From Primorskyibacter flagellatus (GTDB lineage: Bacteria; Pseudomonadota; Alphaproteobacteria; Rhodobacterales; Rhodobacteraceae): a DNA stretch of 64,000 nt. The DNA lies in the NCBI RefSeq assembly GCF_014638275.1, contig NZ_BMFJ01000001.1, positions 1,724,338-1,788,337 on the forward strand, in the 5' to 3' direction. Positions 35,394 through 43,481 of this stretch are shown piece by piece (position 1 is the first letter of the stretch; each line of letters starts with the position of its first letter). The notes beneath the pieces were generated by a model, which saw only the letters and a list, made by a program, of their open reading frames with translations, had not been told where the DNA came from and searched no databases. A program made the translations under genes and the position numbers.

Positions 35394-36839
35394 ATGCCAG
35401 GACGGATTCTGATTGCGGATGACAGGTTCGCCAGCCGGCTGATGCTGACGGCGCTGTTCGGCGGGGCGTATTACGACATCCTCCAGGTCGATCACGGGTC
35501 GCGGGTGCTGCAGGTCGCGCGGTCGGAACGGCCCGGCGCGGTCATCATCTCGGACCGGATCGCAGGCGACGGAGCGGTGGCGCTCTGTTCCAGGCTCCGG
35601 GCGGATCCGGTTGCGGGCGAAGCGCTGCGCATCGTCATCACCGACCGCGCCGATCCGGCGCGCGCGGCGCTGCTGATCGATGCAGGGGCCGACGACGTCA
35701 TGTCCCGATCCTGCCGCGACGAGGAAGTGCTGGCGCGGCTGCACAGCCTCCTCGACTACAAGTCGCGGGTCGCCGAACTGGCGCTGCGCGAGGCCGGGCC
35801 ACGGGCACAGGGGCTGGCTGAACCGGTGGTGCCCTTTGCCCGTCGGACGCGCGTCGACATCGTTTCCAACCGGGGGGAGGCGCAGGACTGGGCGACCCAG
35901 CTTGGCCGGATGCTTCCCGGGCGGCTGTCGGCCCGCGTCTTCACCTGCGAGGGGATCGCGGACGGGACCGGAACAGGCGGCGGCGAGGAACCGGACGTGG
36001 TGATCCTGGATGCCGACGGGCTGGGGATCGACGGCACGCTCCGGGCCACGGCAAAGCTGTCGCGGCGCGCGGGCGGGCGGGCCCCGCAGATCATCGTCGC
36101 GCGCGGCATGGCGGCGCCGGGGCTGGGTGCGAGGGCGCTGCAACTTGGGGCCAGCGGGCTGCTCGCCCTGCCCTTCGATCCACCGGAAGCGACGGCGCGG
36201 GTTGCCCTGCACATTGACCGGAAGCTCGAGATCGACCGGCTGCACGCGCGTCTCAGGAACGGCCTGACCTCGGCGATGACGGATCCGCTGACCGGGCTGT
36301 TCAACCGGCGTTACGCCCTGCCCCGCATCGACACGTTCATGCGTCAGGCGCGGGAGAGCGGGCGGCCGGCGGCGCTGATCATGGCGGATCTCGACCGGTT
36401 CAAATGGGTCAACGACACGCACGGCCACCTCGCAGGCGATGCTGTGCTGACCGCCGTGGCGGAGGAGTTTCGCCGGCAGACGCCCGGCACCGGCTTTGCC
36501 TCCCGTATCGGGGGGGAGGAATTCCTGATCGCAGTGCCGGACTGCAACCGGACCGCCGCCTCGGTCCTGGCAGAGGATATTCGTCACGCGGTGGCAGAGG
36601 CGGTCATTCCGGCAACCACGGTGCCCGCCGGTTTGCGGGTGACGCTGTCGCTTGGCGTGGCAGTGTGCGATCCGACCCGAATGCCCGCGCGCGCCAGCCT
36701 GTCGGAGGACACGGCGCTGGTGATGGCCCGGGCGGACCGGGCGCTCTACCGAGCGAAGGCAAGCGGGCGGAACAGGGTTGTCAGCGATCCGGGGCTGGTG
36801 TCCGTCGCGCCGCCGCCGGCGCGGCGGCAGGCGTTGTAA
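35394..36839 (+). CDS. pleD: PleD-like diguanylate cyclase response regulator (REC-REC-GGDEF)
   Basis: 481 aa. The first receiver domain covers about 1-120 (ILIADDRFASRLML with acidic residues and IISDRIAGDG around the acceptor Asp). A second, degenerate receiver covers about 145-285 (VVILDADGLGID). The GGDEF domain covers about 300-460 (DPLTGLFNRRYAL, active motif RIGGEEF). The inhibitory RxxD site five residues before GGEEF is absent (PGTG occupies it), unlike Caulobacter PleD. It makes c-di-GMP, probably under phosphorylation control. GAGGACCCGAGGGG precedes the ATG. No cognate kinase is adjacent. Confidence 0.88.
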   Translation: MPGRILIADDRFASRLMLTALFGGAYYDILQVDHGSRVLQVARSERPGAVIISDRIAGDGAVALCSRLRADPVAGEALRIVITDRADPARAALLIDAGADDVMSRSCRDEEVLARLHSLLDYKSRVAELALREAGPRAQGLAEPVVPFARRTRVDIVSNRGEAQDWATQLGRMLPGRLSARVFTCEGIADGTGTGGGEEPDVVILDADGLGIDGTLRATAKLSRRAGGRAPQIIVARGMAAPGLGARALQLGASGLLALPFDPPEATARVALHIDRKLEIDRLHARLRNGLTSAMTDPLTGLFNRRYALPRIDTFMRQARESGRPAALIMADLDRFKWVNDTHGHLAGDAVLTAVAEEFRRQTPGTGFASRIGGEEFLIAVPDCNRTAASVLAEDIRHAVAEAVIPATTVPAGLRVTLSLGVAVCDPTRMPARASLSEDTALVMARADRALYRAKASGRNRVVSDPGLVSVAPPPARRQAL

Positions 36840-36973
36840 CTTGGACGTTGAGGCCGCTCCGCTGCAGGTTCTGCCATGTCCCGGCGGAAAGTTCCGCGAC
36901 CGGGGACTGCAAGCACTGTCCTGTTTGAGGTCGTCACATCGGTCCCAATGGTCCGGAACCGGAGAGGCGCGGA

Positions 36974-37519
36974 TCAGTCTTTCCCTTCCCCATCCCGTTC
37001 CGGGCGGTCATGGTCCGGGCGGTCGCGGTCGTTCCGGCGGTTCAGGCCCTCTTCCAGACGGTCGGCAAAGGCGGCGCGGTCGGGTGCGGACATGGCCGAT
37101 ATACGCTCCAGCAGCAGGCGATGACCAAGGGCGATCCGCTCCTCCGCGTCCTTGCGCTGAGCGGTGAGCAGGTCCGCCAGCTGCCCGGCGTCGTAGGGGT
37201 CGGAGCGCAGGGCCGATATGAAGGCGCGGTACTGGGCATCGCGGTCGCCGCGCGGGCGGCCGTTCTCGCGATACTCCTTCCGCAGCGCGTCGCCGATGGC
37301 GCGCCGGTCCTCGTGGCTCAGCGCGAAGGTCATCGGCCCGCCCATGCGGTCGACACGCGGCACCCGGCGGTCCGGCCCGTCGCCCATCATATGCCCGATC
37401 ACCAGCCCGGCGACGAGCAGGTTCAGCGCCAGCGACAGGAAGAAGGTGATCCGGAGCCAGAGCGGCGTGCGCGCCGAAGCGGATTTGTCCGGTGCCATGT
37501 TATCCGGGGTCTGGGTCAT
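36974..37519 (-). CDS. Periplasmic heavy-metal-sensor / CpxP-Spy-like protein
   Basis: 181 aa with one N-terminal membrane anchor (about 20-45, WLRITFFLSLALNLLVAGLVIG) and a periplasmic helical domain. This has LSHEDRRAIGDALRKEY and the LTAQRKDAEERIALGHRLLLERISAMS repeat of LTxxQ-like proteins, and a very acidic-basic tail (RDRPDHDRPERDGEGKD). The family is annotated as periplasmic heavy metal sensor and resembles CpxP/Spy/CnrX. It is the last gene of the sigma/anti-sigma operon, its ATG overlapping the anti-sigma stop, so it probably takes part in sensing envelope stress or metals. Confidence 0.78.
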   Translation of the reverse strand: MTQTPDNMAPDKSASARTPLWLRITFFLSLALNLLVAGLVIGHMMGDGPDRRVPRVDRMGGPMTFALSHEDRRAIGDALRKEYRENGRPRGDRDAQYRAFISALRSDPYDAGQLADLLTAQRKDAEERIALGHRLLLERISAMSAPDRAAFADRLEEGLNRRNDRDRPDHDRPERDGEGKD

Positions 37520-37908
37520 GAACCCTCCGTCAGGTCAAGGGACAGCACGTAGGCGGGCTGCGTGTCCACGAGGTACAGGTCGTCTTCGGCGGTGTCGGAG
37601 ACCGCGCCGACATCCACGGCAATGTTGATCAGCATCGCGGGCGGGGTCGCGCCGATCCAGATGCCCGCCACCCCGGCAGTCGCCAATCCGGCAACCGCCG
37701 GCCAGCCGCCAAGGGTGGCGAGCAACTGCCCCAGCAGGCCACGCCGGGGCGCGCGGCGCGCAACGGGCGGCGCGGCAAATTCCTTCTGCACCGCAAGGGC
37801 CTGGGCGGTCATGCGGTCGAGCGCGGCGGGGGAGAGCGCCGGGGCCGCAGAGCGGGCCGCGTCGAAATAGATATCCAGGTCGTCCGGTTTGCGGTCGTGA
37901 TCAGTCAT
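37516..37908 (-). CDS. Probable membrane-bound anti-sigma factor
   Basis: 130-aa protein with an acidic cytoplasmic N-terminus (DDLDIYFDAARSAAPALSPAALDRM), one membrane segment (about 68-92) and a short periplasmic C-terminus. It overlaps the ECF sigma-factor stop by eight bases. Position, topology and coupling to the sigma gene argue for an anti-sigma factor, but no zinc-binding anti-sigma (HXXXCXXC) motif is present, so the assignment rests on context. Confidence 0.65.
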   Translation of the reverse strand: MTDHDRKPDDLDIYFDAARSAAPALSPAALDRMTAQALAVQKEFAAPPVARRAPRRGLLGQLLATLGGWPAVAGLATAGVAGIWIGATPPAMLINIAVDVGAVSDTAEDDLYLVDTQPAYVLSLDLTEGS

Positions 37909-38494
37909 CGTTGTACCCCAGGCTTTCCTTCATCCCCGACAGGGCGGCGGCCAGTCCGCGCTTGCCACGCGCCACCAGACTTTCCACCGCTTCGACGCCA
38001 AGGTCCATGATCGCGGCAATGTCCGGGTTGGCCAGCCCGTCCAGATGCCTCAGGACCACGGCCTGCCGCTGCCGATCCGGCAGGGTGGCCAGTGCCTCCT
38101 GCAAAGCCGCCGCGCGGTCGGCCTCCTGCATCCGGGCTTCGGCGGAGGGCTGGCCGTCCTCCGGCTCCGGAATAGCGTCCAGCGCCACCCCGCGTCCCCT
38201 TCCCCGCCGCAGCCGGTCGGTGGCGAGATTGGCGGTCACGCGGTAAAGCCAGGTGGTCACCTTGGCCTCCCCCTGCCGCCAGTCCGGCGCGATCTTCCAG
38301 AGCCGGAGCAGCGCCTCCTGCGTCACGTCCTCGGCTTCGGCCGCATCGCCAAGAAGCCGCCAGGCATGGGCATGCACGCGCGGCGCCAACCGTTCCGTGA
38401 GAATCCGCGCAGCCGCGGGATCCCCGGCCGAATAGAGCAGCAGCAGGGCATCGTCGTCCAGAAGCGTCAGATCGTCGAAGGGCATGTCCGTCAT
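37901..38494 (-). CDS. ECF-subfamily RNA polymerase sigma factor
   Basis: 197 aa. Region 2 is HAWRLLGDAAEAEDVTQEAL with RLWKIAPDW. The linker is Pro/Glu-rich. Region 4 is LPDRQRQAVVLRHLDGLANP followed by an HTH (DIAAIMDLGVEAVESLVARGK). It directs RNA polymerase to stress promoters and is probably held by the overlapping downstream membrane protein. It lies 83 bases after the EF-hand gene in the same direction. Confidence 0.9.
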   Translation of the reverse strand: MTDMPFDDLTLLDDDALLLLYSAGDPAAARILTERLAPRVHAHAWRLLGDAAEAEDVTQEALLRLWKIAPDWRQGEAKVTTWLYRVTANLATDRLRRGRGRGVALDAIPEPEDGQPSAEARMQEADRAAALQEALATLPDRQRQAVVLRHLDGLANPDIAAIMDLGVEAVESLVARGKRGLAAALSGMKESLGYNDD

Positions 38495-38577
38495 GTCCGG
38501 CCGGCGTAACCTTTTGCATCATGGCAGTCCATCCTGCCCGTTCGCCCCCCGGCGATCAGGCCGGAGGGCGGGGCGCA

Positions 38578-39093
38578 TCACTCGGATTTGTCGCGCTTCA
38601 TCCAGCGCTTTCCGTGGTCTCCGTCATGGCCGCCACGGTGTTCGCGCATGGCTTTCCGGGCAAGATCCATCTCGGTCTTCGTGACCGATCCGTCCTCGTC
38701 CAGGTCCATGCGGGCAAACATCTCGCCGCGGTTCTTCGGCATCATCTCCTCGGCCGACAGCTTGCCGTCGTCGTTGGTGTCGCGGCGTTCGATCATCCGC
38801 TCCGCGCCGCGCTTCATGCGTTCTGCGCGCTGCGTTTCCATGCGGGCGATCATCTCTTCGGCGGAGAGGGCGCCGTCTCCGTCTGTATCGGCTTCGGCGA
38901 ATTTCGCGGCGGCGTGCGCCTCGATCTCCTCCTGGGTGAGCTTGCCGTCGCCGTTGGTGTCCATCTCTTCGAAGTTGAACATAGGGCCACGCGGCCCGCG
39001 CGGGCCGTCGCCCCGGTCCTGTGCCGCGGCCGGCAGGGCGGTGGCGCCAAGCGCCGCGATCAGGGCGGCGGTAAGGGCTGTCGTGCGTTTCAT
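38578..39093 (-). CDS. Secreted EF-hand calcium-binding protein
   Basis: 171 aa with an N-terminal signal peptide (residues 1-24, ending AAA) and four EF-hand loops: DTNGDGKLTQEE, DTDGDGALSAEE, DTNDDGKLSAEE and DLDEDGSVTKTE. All have the D-x-[DN]-x-[DN]-G spacing and a Glu at position 12. The C-terminus is His/Lys/Arg-rich. It should act in the periplasm as a Ca2+ sensor or buffer. It precedes the ECF sigma operon, so calcium or cation stress may be the signal. Confidence 0.88.
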   Translation of the reverse strand: MKRTTALTAALIAALGATALPAAAQDRGDGPRGPRGPMFNFEEMDTNGDGKLTQEEIEAHAAAKFAEADTDGDGALSAEEMIARMETQRAERMKRGAERMIERRDTNDDGKLSAEEMMPKNRGEMFARMDLDEDGSVTKTEMDLARKAMREHRGGHDGDHGKRWMKRDKSE

Positions 39094-39320
39094 CGTGAGG
39101 TCTCCGTCTTGTTGACTGCCAGATCGAAGGCGGTGTGTGTGTGAGCCTTCTGGAGACTGTTACGGGCCGGTTCCGGATTTCCGTCGCCGGGTGGCAAGAT
39201 TTTTTCGCCGGTTCGCGCGACATCCCGCCGCAAGGACATTCCGTCCCCTTTCGCCCGCGCGTCCCGCAGTCCACGTTATCGGGAAACAGACACCATCAAG
39301 CGGAACCGGAGATGCAGCTG

Positions 39321-39719
39321 ATGACCGAACCTCCTGTCGCCCCGGCCAGCGACGCGGAGAGAGAGACCTGGAATGCGCTCTGGCGCGGCTTCCGGGGCAA
39401 ATGCCCGAACTGCGGGTCCGGGCCGATGCTCAAGGGCTATCTCAAGGTGCGCGACCATTGCCCCGTCTGCCGTGAGGAATTTCACCATCACCGCGCCGAC
39501 GACGGTCCGGCCTACCTGACGATCCTGATCGTCGGGCATCTGATGGCGCCGATGCTGGGGTTCGTCTTCTTCCAGTGGCAGCCCGAACCGCTGGTGCTGT
39601 TCACCGGTTTCGCTATTGGCACCATCGCCTTGTCGCTTTACCTTCTGCCCAGACTGAAGGGGGCGCTGGTCGGGTTTCAGTGGGCCCGGCGCATGCACGG
39701 GTTCGGGGCCCGGCGATAG
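39321..39719 (+). CDS. DUF983 family zinc-ribbon membrane protein
   Basis: 132-aa protein with an N-terminal zinc ribbon (CPNC ... CPVC) followed by two membrane helices (about 66-110) and a basic end. This layout defines DUF983. ATG 39321 is preferred because GGAG lies nine bases upstream; ATG 39312 directly abuts that site. Members often neighbour cytochrome oxidase or exoribonuclease genes in alphaproteobacteria, but not here. Function unknown. Confidence 0.82.
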   Translation: MTEPPVAPASDAERETWNALWRGFRGKCPNCGSGPMLKGYLKVRDHCPVCREEFHHHRADDGPAYLTILIVGHLMAPMLGFVFFQWQPEPLVLFTGFAIGTIALSLYLLPRLKGALVGFQWARRMHGFGARR

Positions 39720-39761
39720 CTCCCCCGGCGCCGTTCCGCGCCAGAGGGAGGACCGAACCGA

Positions 39762-40493
39762 ATGACCATGGAATCCGCCGCGCCTGCGGTCGACAAGTCG
39801 CAGATCCGCAATGCCGCTACCGTGATCGCCCTGCGCGACCGGGCGACGGCGCCCAAGGTCCTGATGGGGCAGCGCGGCGCCGGCGCGGTGTTCATGCCGA
39901 ACAAGGTGGTGTTTCCCGGCGGCGCGGTCGATCCGGGCGACGCGGACGTGCCGCTGGCAGGCGCGATTCCGGATCCCTGCGCGTCGCGCCTGGCCGAGGA
40001 ATCCACCGGCGACCTGGTCCACGCGCTTGGCGTCGCCGCGATCCGGGAGCTGTGGGAAGAGACCGGGCTGATCCTTGGCCGTCCCGGCACCTGGGACATG
40101 ACTCCGCCACCGGACTGGGAGACGTTTGCCGCGACGGGTCACGTACCCGATGCCTCCGCCTTGCGGTTCGTGTTCCGCGCGATCACCCCGCCGGGCCGTC
40201 CGCGCCGCTTCGATGCGCGGTTCTTCGTGGTGGATGCGGATGAATCCGTGGTGTCGGACCTCGACGATTTCGGCGCGGCCTGTGACGAACTGTCGGCGCT
40301 GCAGTGGATCCCGCTGGAGGAGGCGCGCAGCTTCGACCTGCCCTTCATCACGGAGGTCGTGCTGGCCGAGGTGCAGCAACGCGCTGCCGATCCGCGCCCG
40401 CCGGCCTCTGTCCCGTTCTTCGCCAACAACAACGAAAACCGCGCCTTCATGCGGCTGCGCGGGCTGGTCGATGCCCGGGGGCGCGACGACTAG
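39762..40493 (+). CDS. NUDIX hydrolase
   Basis: 243-aa nucleotide diphosphate hydrolase. The Nudix box is spread over GGAVDPGD followed later by AAIRELWEETGLILG, which carries the metal-binding REXXEE. A long insertion between the glycine and the helix is typical of the NUDT19-like (CoA/acyl-CoA) branch. N-terminal NAATVIALRD and the F-P-GG loop agree. A substrate such as CoA is possible but unproven. It begins 42 bases after the DUF983 stop and its TAG stop interlocks with that of the EamA gene (CTAG). Confidence 0.83.
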   Translation: MTMESAAPAVDKSQIRNAATVIALRDRATAPKVLMGQRGAGAVFMPNKVVFPGGAVDPGDADVPLAGAIPDPCASRLAEESTGDLVHALGVAAIRELWEETGLILGRPGTWDMTPPPDWETFAATGHVPDASALRFVFRAITPPGRPRRFDARFFVVDADESVVSDLDDFGAACDELSALQWIPLEEARSFDLPFITEVVLAEVQQRAADPRPPASVPFFANNNENRAFMRLRGLVDARGRDD

Positions 40494-41383
40494 GTCACCG
40501 CGATCAGCGCGGCGACAGACACGGTGATGAGCGCGATTCCGACCGCCTCTTTCCGGCTGATGGTTTCGTGAAAGAAGAAGACGGAGGCGAGCAGGGAGAG
40601 GATCACCTCGACCTGCCCGACCGCAAAGACGTAGCCCGCGTTTTCCAGCGTGAAGGCGACGAACCAGCAGTAGCTGCCGCCAAGCGAGGTCAGGCCGATC
40701 CAGACCGCGCGTTTCCAGGCACGGGCGACGCGCGGGATCTCTCCCGGTTCGCGGATCAGCAGCCAGGTGCCGAGCGCGACGACCTGTACGAGCAGCACGC
40801 AGGCCAGCGTTGCCAGCGCGCGGATGGCAGGATCCGCGGATACTTCGAGTGAGGCGCCGCGATAGGTAACTGCCGAGATCCCGAAAAAGATGCCGGAGGT
40901 GAGGCCAAGCACGACCGCACGGCTTTTCAGCAGGCCAAGCAGCCCCTGCCCCTCGACCTTCGGCGGGTCCGACAGCAGCAGCACCCCGGCGACGCCCAGC
41001 ACCATGGCGGCGAAGGCGGTCCAGGACACGCCCTCTCCCAGGATGACGATGCCGACAAGCACGGTCAGCAGCACCTCGGTCTTCTTGAGCGTGATGCCGA
41101 CGGCGAAGTTGCGCGTCTGGAACAGCAGCACGACGCAGACCGTCGCCATGATCTGACTGATCCCCCCGGCGATGGCATATGGCCAGAACTTCGGCCCCAT
41201 GTCAGGCCAGTCCGGCAGGATCAGGAACGCGGCGAGCCAGACGATCGGGGCGGAGTAGAAGAAGCGTGCAAAAGTTGCCCCGGCGGCGGACAGTCCGCCG
41301 GTCGCCAGCACTTTCTGCAACATGAAGCGGGCGGTCTGGAAGACCGTGGCCGCGAGGGTGACCCAAATCCATGATTCCATCAT
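40490..41383 (-). CDS. EamA/DMT-superfamily transporter
   Basis: 297-aa inner-membrane protein with about ten hydrophobic helices in two repeated halves, the EamA (drug/metabolite transporter) pattern. The C-terminal halves of both repeats contain the xVxxGExxS-type element (VGIVILGEGVSWTAFAAMVLG and FFFHETISRKEAVGIALI). Members export amino acids, metabolites or drugs. The substrate is unknown and no linked enzyme suggests one. Confidence 0.85.
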   Translation of the reverse strand: MMESWIWVTLAATVFQTARFMLQKVLATGGLSAAGATFARFFYSAPIVWLAAFLILPDWPDMGPKFWPYAIAGGISQIMATVCVVLLFQTRNFAVGITLKKTEVLLTVLVGIVILGEGVSWTAFAAMVLGVAGVLLLSDPPKVEGQGLLGLLKSRAVVLGLTSGIFFGISAVTYRGASLEVSADPAIRALATLACVLLVQVVALGTWLLIREPGEIPRVARAWKRAVWIGLTSLGGSYCWFVAFTLENAGYVFAVGQVEVILSLLASVFFFHETISRKEAVGIALITVSVAALIAVT

Positions 41384-41398
41384 GGATTTAGCATTGGC

Positions 41399-42292
41399 CT
41401 ATTCCGCGGGGGGCTGCCAGAGGGGATGCGGCACCGGATCCTTGGCGCGGGTAAGGTAACGCGCGAAGACCTCGGCATAGGACCGGTAGCGGTAACCGTC
41501 GTTGCGACGCAGGAAGTTGTCCCTGTTGCGGGCGTAGAGCGCGGGCAGTTCGTACCAGGGCCGGTTGGGATGGGCGTGGTGTACCAGATGCAGGTTATTG
41601 TTCAGGAACAGCCAGGCCAGCGGTCCGCGGTCTTCCACGATCACGGTGCGACCGCGGGCGCGCTCATGGGCCCGGTGTTCCAGGAAGGTGCGGATCTTCT
41701 GGAGTGCGTGGGACAGATAGGCGGCAAGCAGGTAGGCCCAGACCGGCATCTCGGCGACAAGCGCCAGCCAGAGCGCAACCGGCACCAGCGCCGGGATGTG
41801 CCAGAGCCAGCCCTGCCGCACCCGCGCGTCCCCTGCCCGCGCGGCACGCAGTTCAAGGCGCAGGAAGCAGAAGGTGCCGACCAGCGGACCAAGGATCATG
41901 CGCCCGGCCAGCGTGTTGTTGGCGAGCATCAGACGCTGCTGCCACCGGGGCATGCGCGACCAGACCGCCGGATCCCAGAAGTTGCTTTCGGGGTCGTCGT
42001 AGGGGTCGGTCAGGTTTTCGTCGCGGTGATGGGCGAGATGGGTGTCGCGGAAGCGCAGGTAGGGCACGATCAGGCCGACGGCCGGAAGGACCAGCGCCTC
42101 GTTCAGCCGGCGCGAGCGGAAGGGATGGTTGTGAATGATCTCGTGACAGAGCGAACTGTGCAGGGAAATCGCGATGCCGGTGAGCACGATCGCCAGCGGC
42201 AGGCTGAGCGTTGCCAGCCATGTCGTGCCCAGTGCGATGCAGCCGTAGGTGGCAACCAGCAGGCCGAGCGTCGGCCATTCGACCTTACGCAT
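41399..42292 (-). CDS. Fatty acid desaturase family protein
   Basis: 297-aa membrane di-iron enzyme. The three histidine clusters are in place: HEIIHNH (first), HLAHHRD (second) and HLVHHAHP (third), between hydrophobic segments. Members introduce double bonds into acyl chains or hydroxylate related lipids. The short length fits the bacterial DesA/beta-carotene-hydroxylase-like group. It overlaps the DUF2061 gene start region by eight bases and is probably co-transcribed with it. Confidence 0.87.
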   Translation of the reverse strand: MRKVEWPTLGLLVATYGCIALGTTWLATLSLPLAIVLTGIAISLHSSLCHEIIHNHPFRSRRLNEALVLPAVGLIVPYLRFRDTHLAHHRDENLTDPYDDPESNFWDPAVWSRMPRWQQRLMLANNTLAGRMILGPLVGTFCFLRLELRAARAGDARVRQGWLWHIPALVPVALWLALVAEMPVWAYLLAAYLSHALQKIRTFLEHRAHERARGRTVIVEDRGPLAWLFLNNNLHLVHHAHPNRPWYELPALYARNRDNFLRRNDGYRYRSYAEVFARYLTRAKDPVPHPLWQPPAE

Positions 42293-42488
42293 CGCGGCCC
42301 CATCCGATATTGGCCCAGACCCGTTCGTAGATTGCGTAAGTGACGAAGCCGAGCGCCGCGTTGATCACCGCCATCGCCCCTCCAGTGGTGAACGACCCGG
42401 TGAAGATCGCGCCGACCACCACCATCACCACCAGCCCGATAAGCGTCCAGACGACCGACTTCACAAGCGTGCGCGCCCGTGTCTCCAT
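42285..42488 (-). CDS. DUF2061 family small membrane protein
   Basis: 67-aa protein with two hydrophobic helices (TLIGLVVMVVVGAIF and GGAMAVINAALGFVTYAIYERVW) and the terminal ERVW-N-I-WGR that marks DUF2061. ATG 42488 is chosen as the natural N-terminus (METRARTLVKSVVW); the frame continues to 42536. It overlaps the desaturase start by eight bases. Function unknown. Confidence 0.8.
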   Translation of the reverse strand: METRARTLVKSVVWTLIGLVVMVVVGAIFTGSFTTGGAMAVINAALGFVTYAIYERVWANIGWGRDA

Positions 42489-42620
42489 GTTCCGTAACCC
42501 GTTGCCTTGGCCGCGTTTTCGCGGTCCGTGTCCCATGTCCCGACCCTACGCTCCGCCCTCTGGGGGCGAACATTCTGAATGTGATTAACAAAACTCCCGA
42601 TTGGTGATATTTTTCCGCAC

Positions 42621-43481
42621 ATGGCGGAAAACATCGACAAACGCGTCCGAGCGCAGCAGTTCCGGGATCGTCTCAAACAGGCGATGCAGCGGCAGGGGGA
42701 AACCCAGTCGGGGCTGGCACGTGCGATCGGGGTGGACCGGTCGACGATCTCTCAATTGCTGACCGGCGGCGGGGCGCGGCTGCCGAATGCACAGGTTGTC
42801 GGGGAATGCGCCTCCGCGCTCGGCGTGTCGGCGGACTGGCTGCTCTCCCTGTCGGAGCGGCCCGAGACAGCGGCGAACCTGCTGGCGACCTCCCTGTCGA
42901 TCACCGCCGCGCCGCGCGCATTGGTGGACGAACAGATCTTTGCCTGGCACAGGGAGGCTGCGGGCTACAAGATCCGCCACGTGCCGGCCGCCCTGCCCGA
43001 CATGCTCAAGACGACGGAGTTCCTGCAGTGGGAATACACGCCGCATCTGGGCCGGACAACGGAACAGGCGATCAACGCGTCGGAGGATCGGCTGGCCTGG
43101 ATGCGCCGCGCGAATTCGGACTACGAAATGGCCATGCCGCTTCACGAAATGGAAAGCTTTGCCCGCGCGGAGGGGTATTACCGCGGGCTTCCCGCCCGTA
43201 TCCGGCTGGCCCAGATCGATCGCTTTGCAGAGCTGTCGCAGACGCTTTACCCCCGGTTGAGGATGTATCTGTTCGACGCACGCCGGATCTTCTCGGCCCC
43301 GGTGACGGTATTCGGGCCCCTGATGGCGGTGCTGTATTCCGGGCGCCATTACATCGTGTTCCGTGACCGGGAGCGGGTGCAGGCGCTGACAGAGGACTTC
43401 GACGCACTCGTGCGGGAGGCCACGGTCACTGCGCGCGTCCTACCCGACATGCTGGCGCGGCTGCGCTCTGAGGTGTCCTAA
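42621..43481 (+). CDS. XRE-family transcriptional regulator
   Basis: 286 aa. The N-terminal helix-turn-helix (about 18-75, TQSGLARAIGVDRSTISQLL) is followed by a C-terminal ligand or dimer domain of about 200 residues. That domain contains MLKTTEFLQWEY and PRLRMYLFDARRIFSAPVTVFGP and has no clear metal or catalytic motif. The extended C-terminal half suggests binding of a small molecule. It is divergent from the DUF2061/desaturase pair (132-base gap) and convergent with the carnitine dehydrogenase gene, so lipid desaturation is the more likely target. Confidence 0.83.
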   Translation: MAENIDKRVRAQQFRDRLKQAMQRQGETQSGLARAIGVDRSTISQLLTGGGARLPNAQVVGECASALGVSADWLLSLSERPETAANLLATSLSITAAPRALVDEQIFAWHREAAGYKIRHVPAALPDMLKTTEFLQWEYTPHLGRTTEQAINASEDRLAWMRRANSDYEMAMPLHEMESFARAEGYYRGLPARIRLAQIDRFAELSQTLYPRLRMYLFDARRIFSAPVTVFGPLMAVLYSGRHYIVFRDRERVQALTEDFDALVREATVTARVLPDMLARLRSEVS

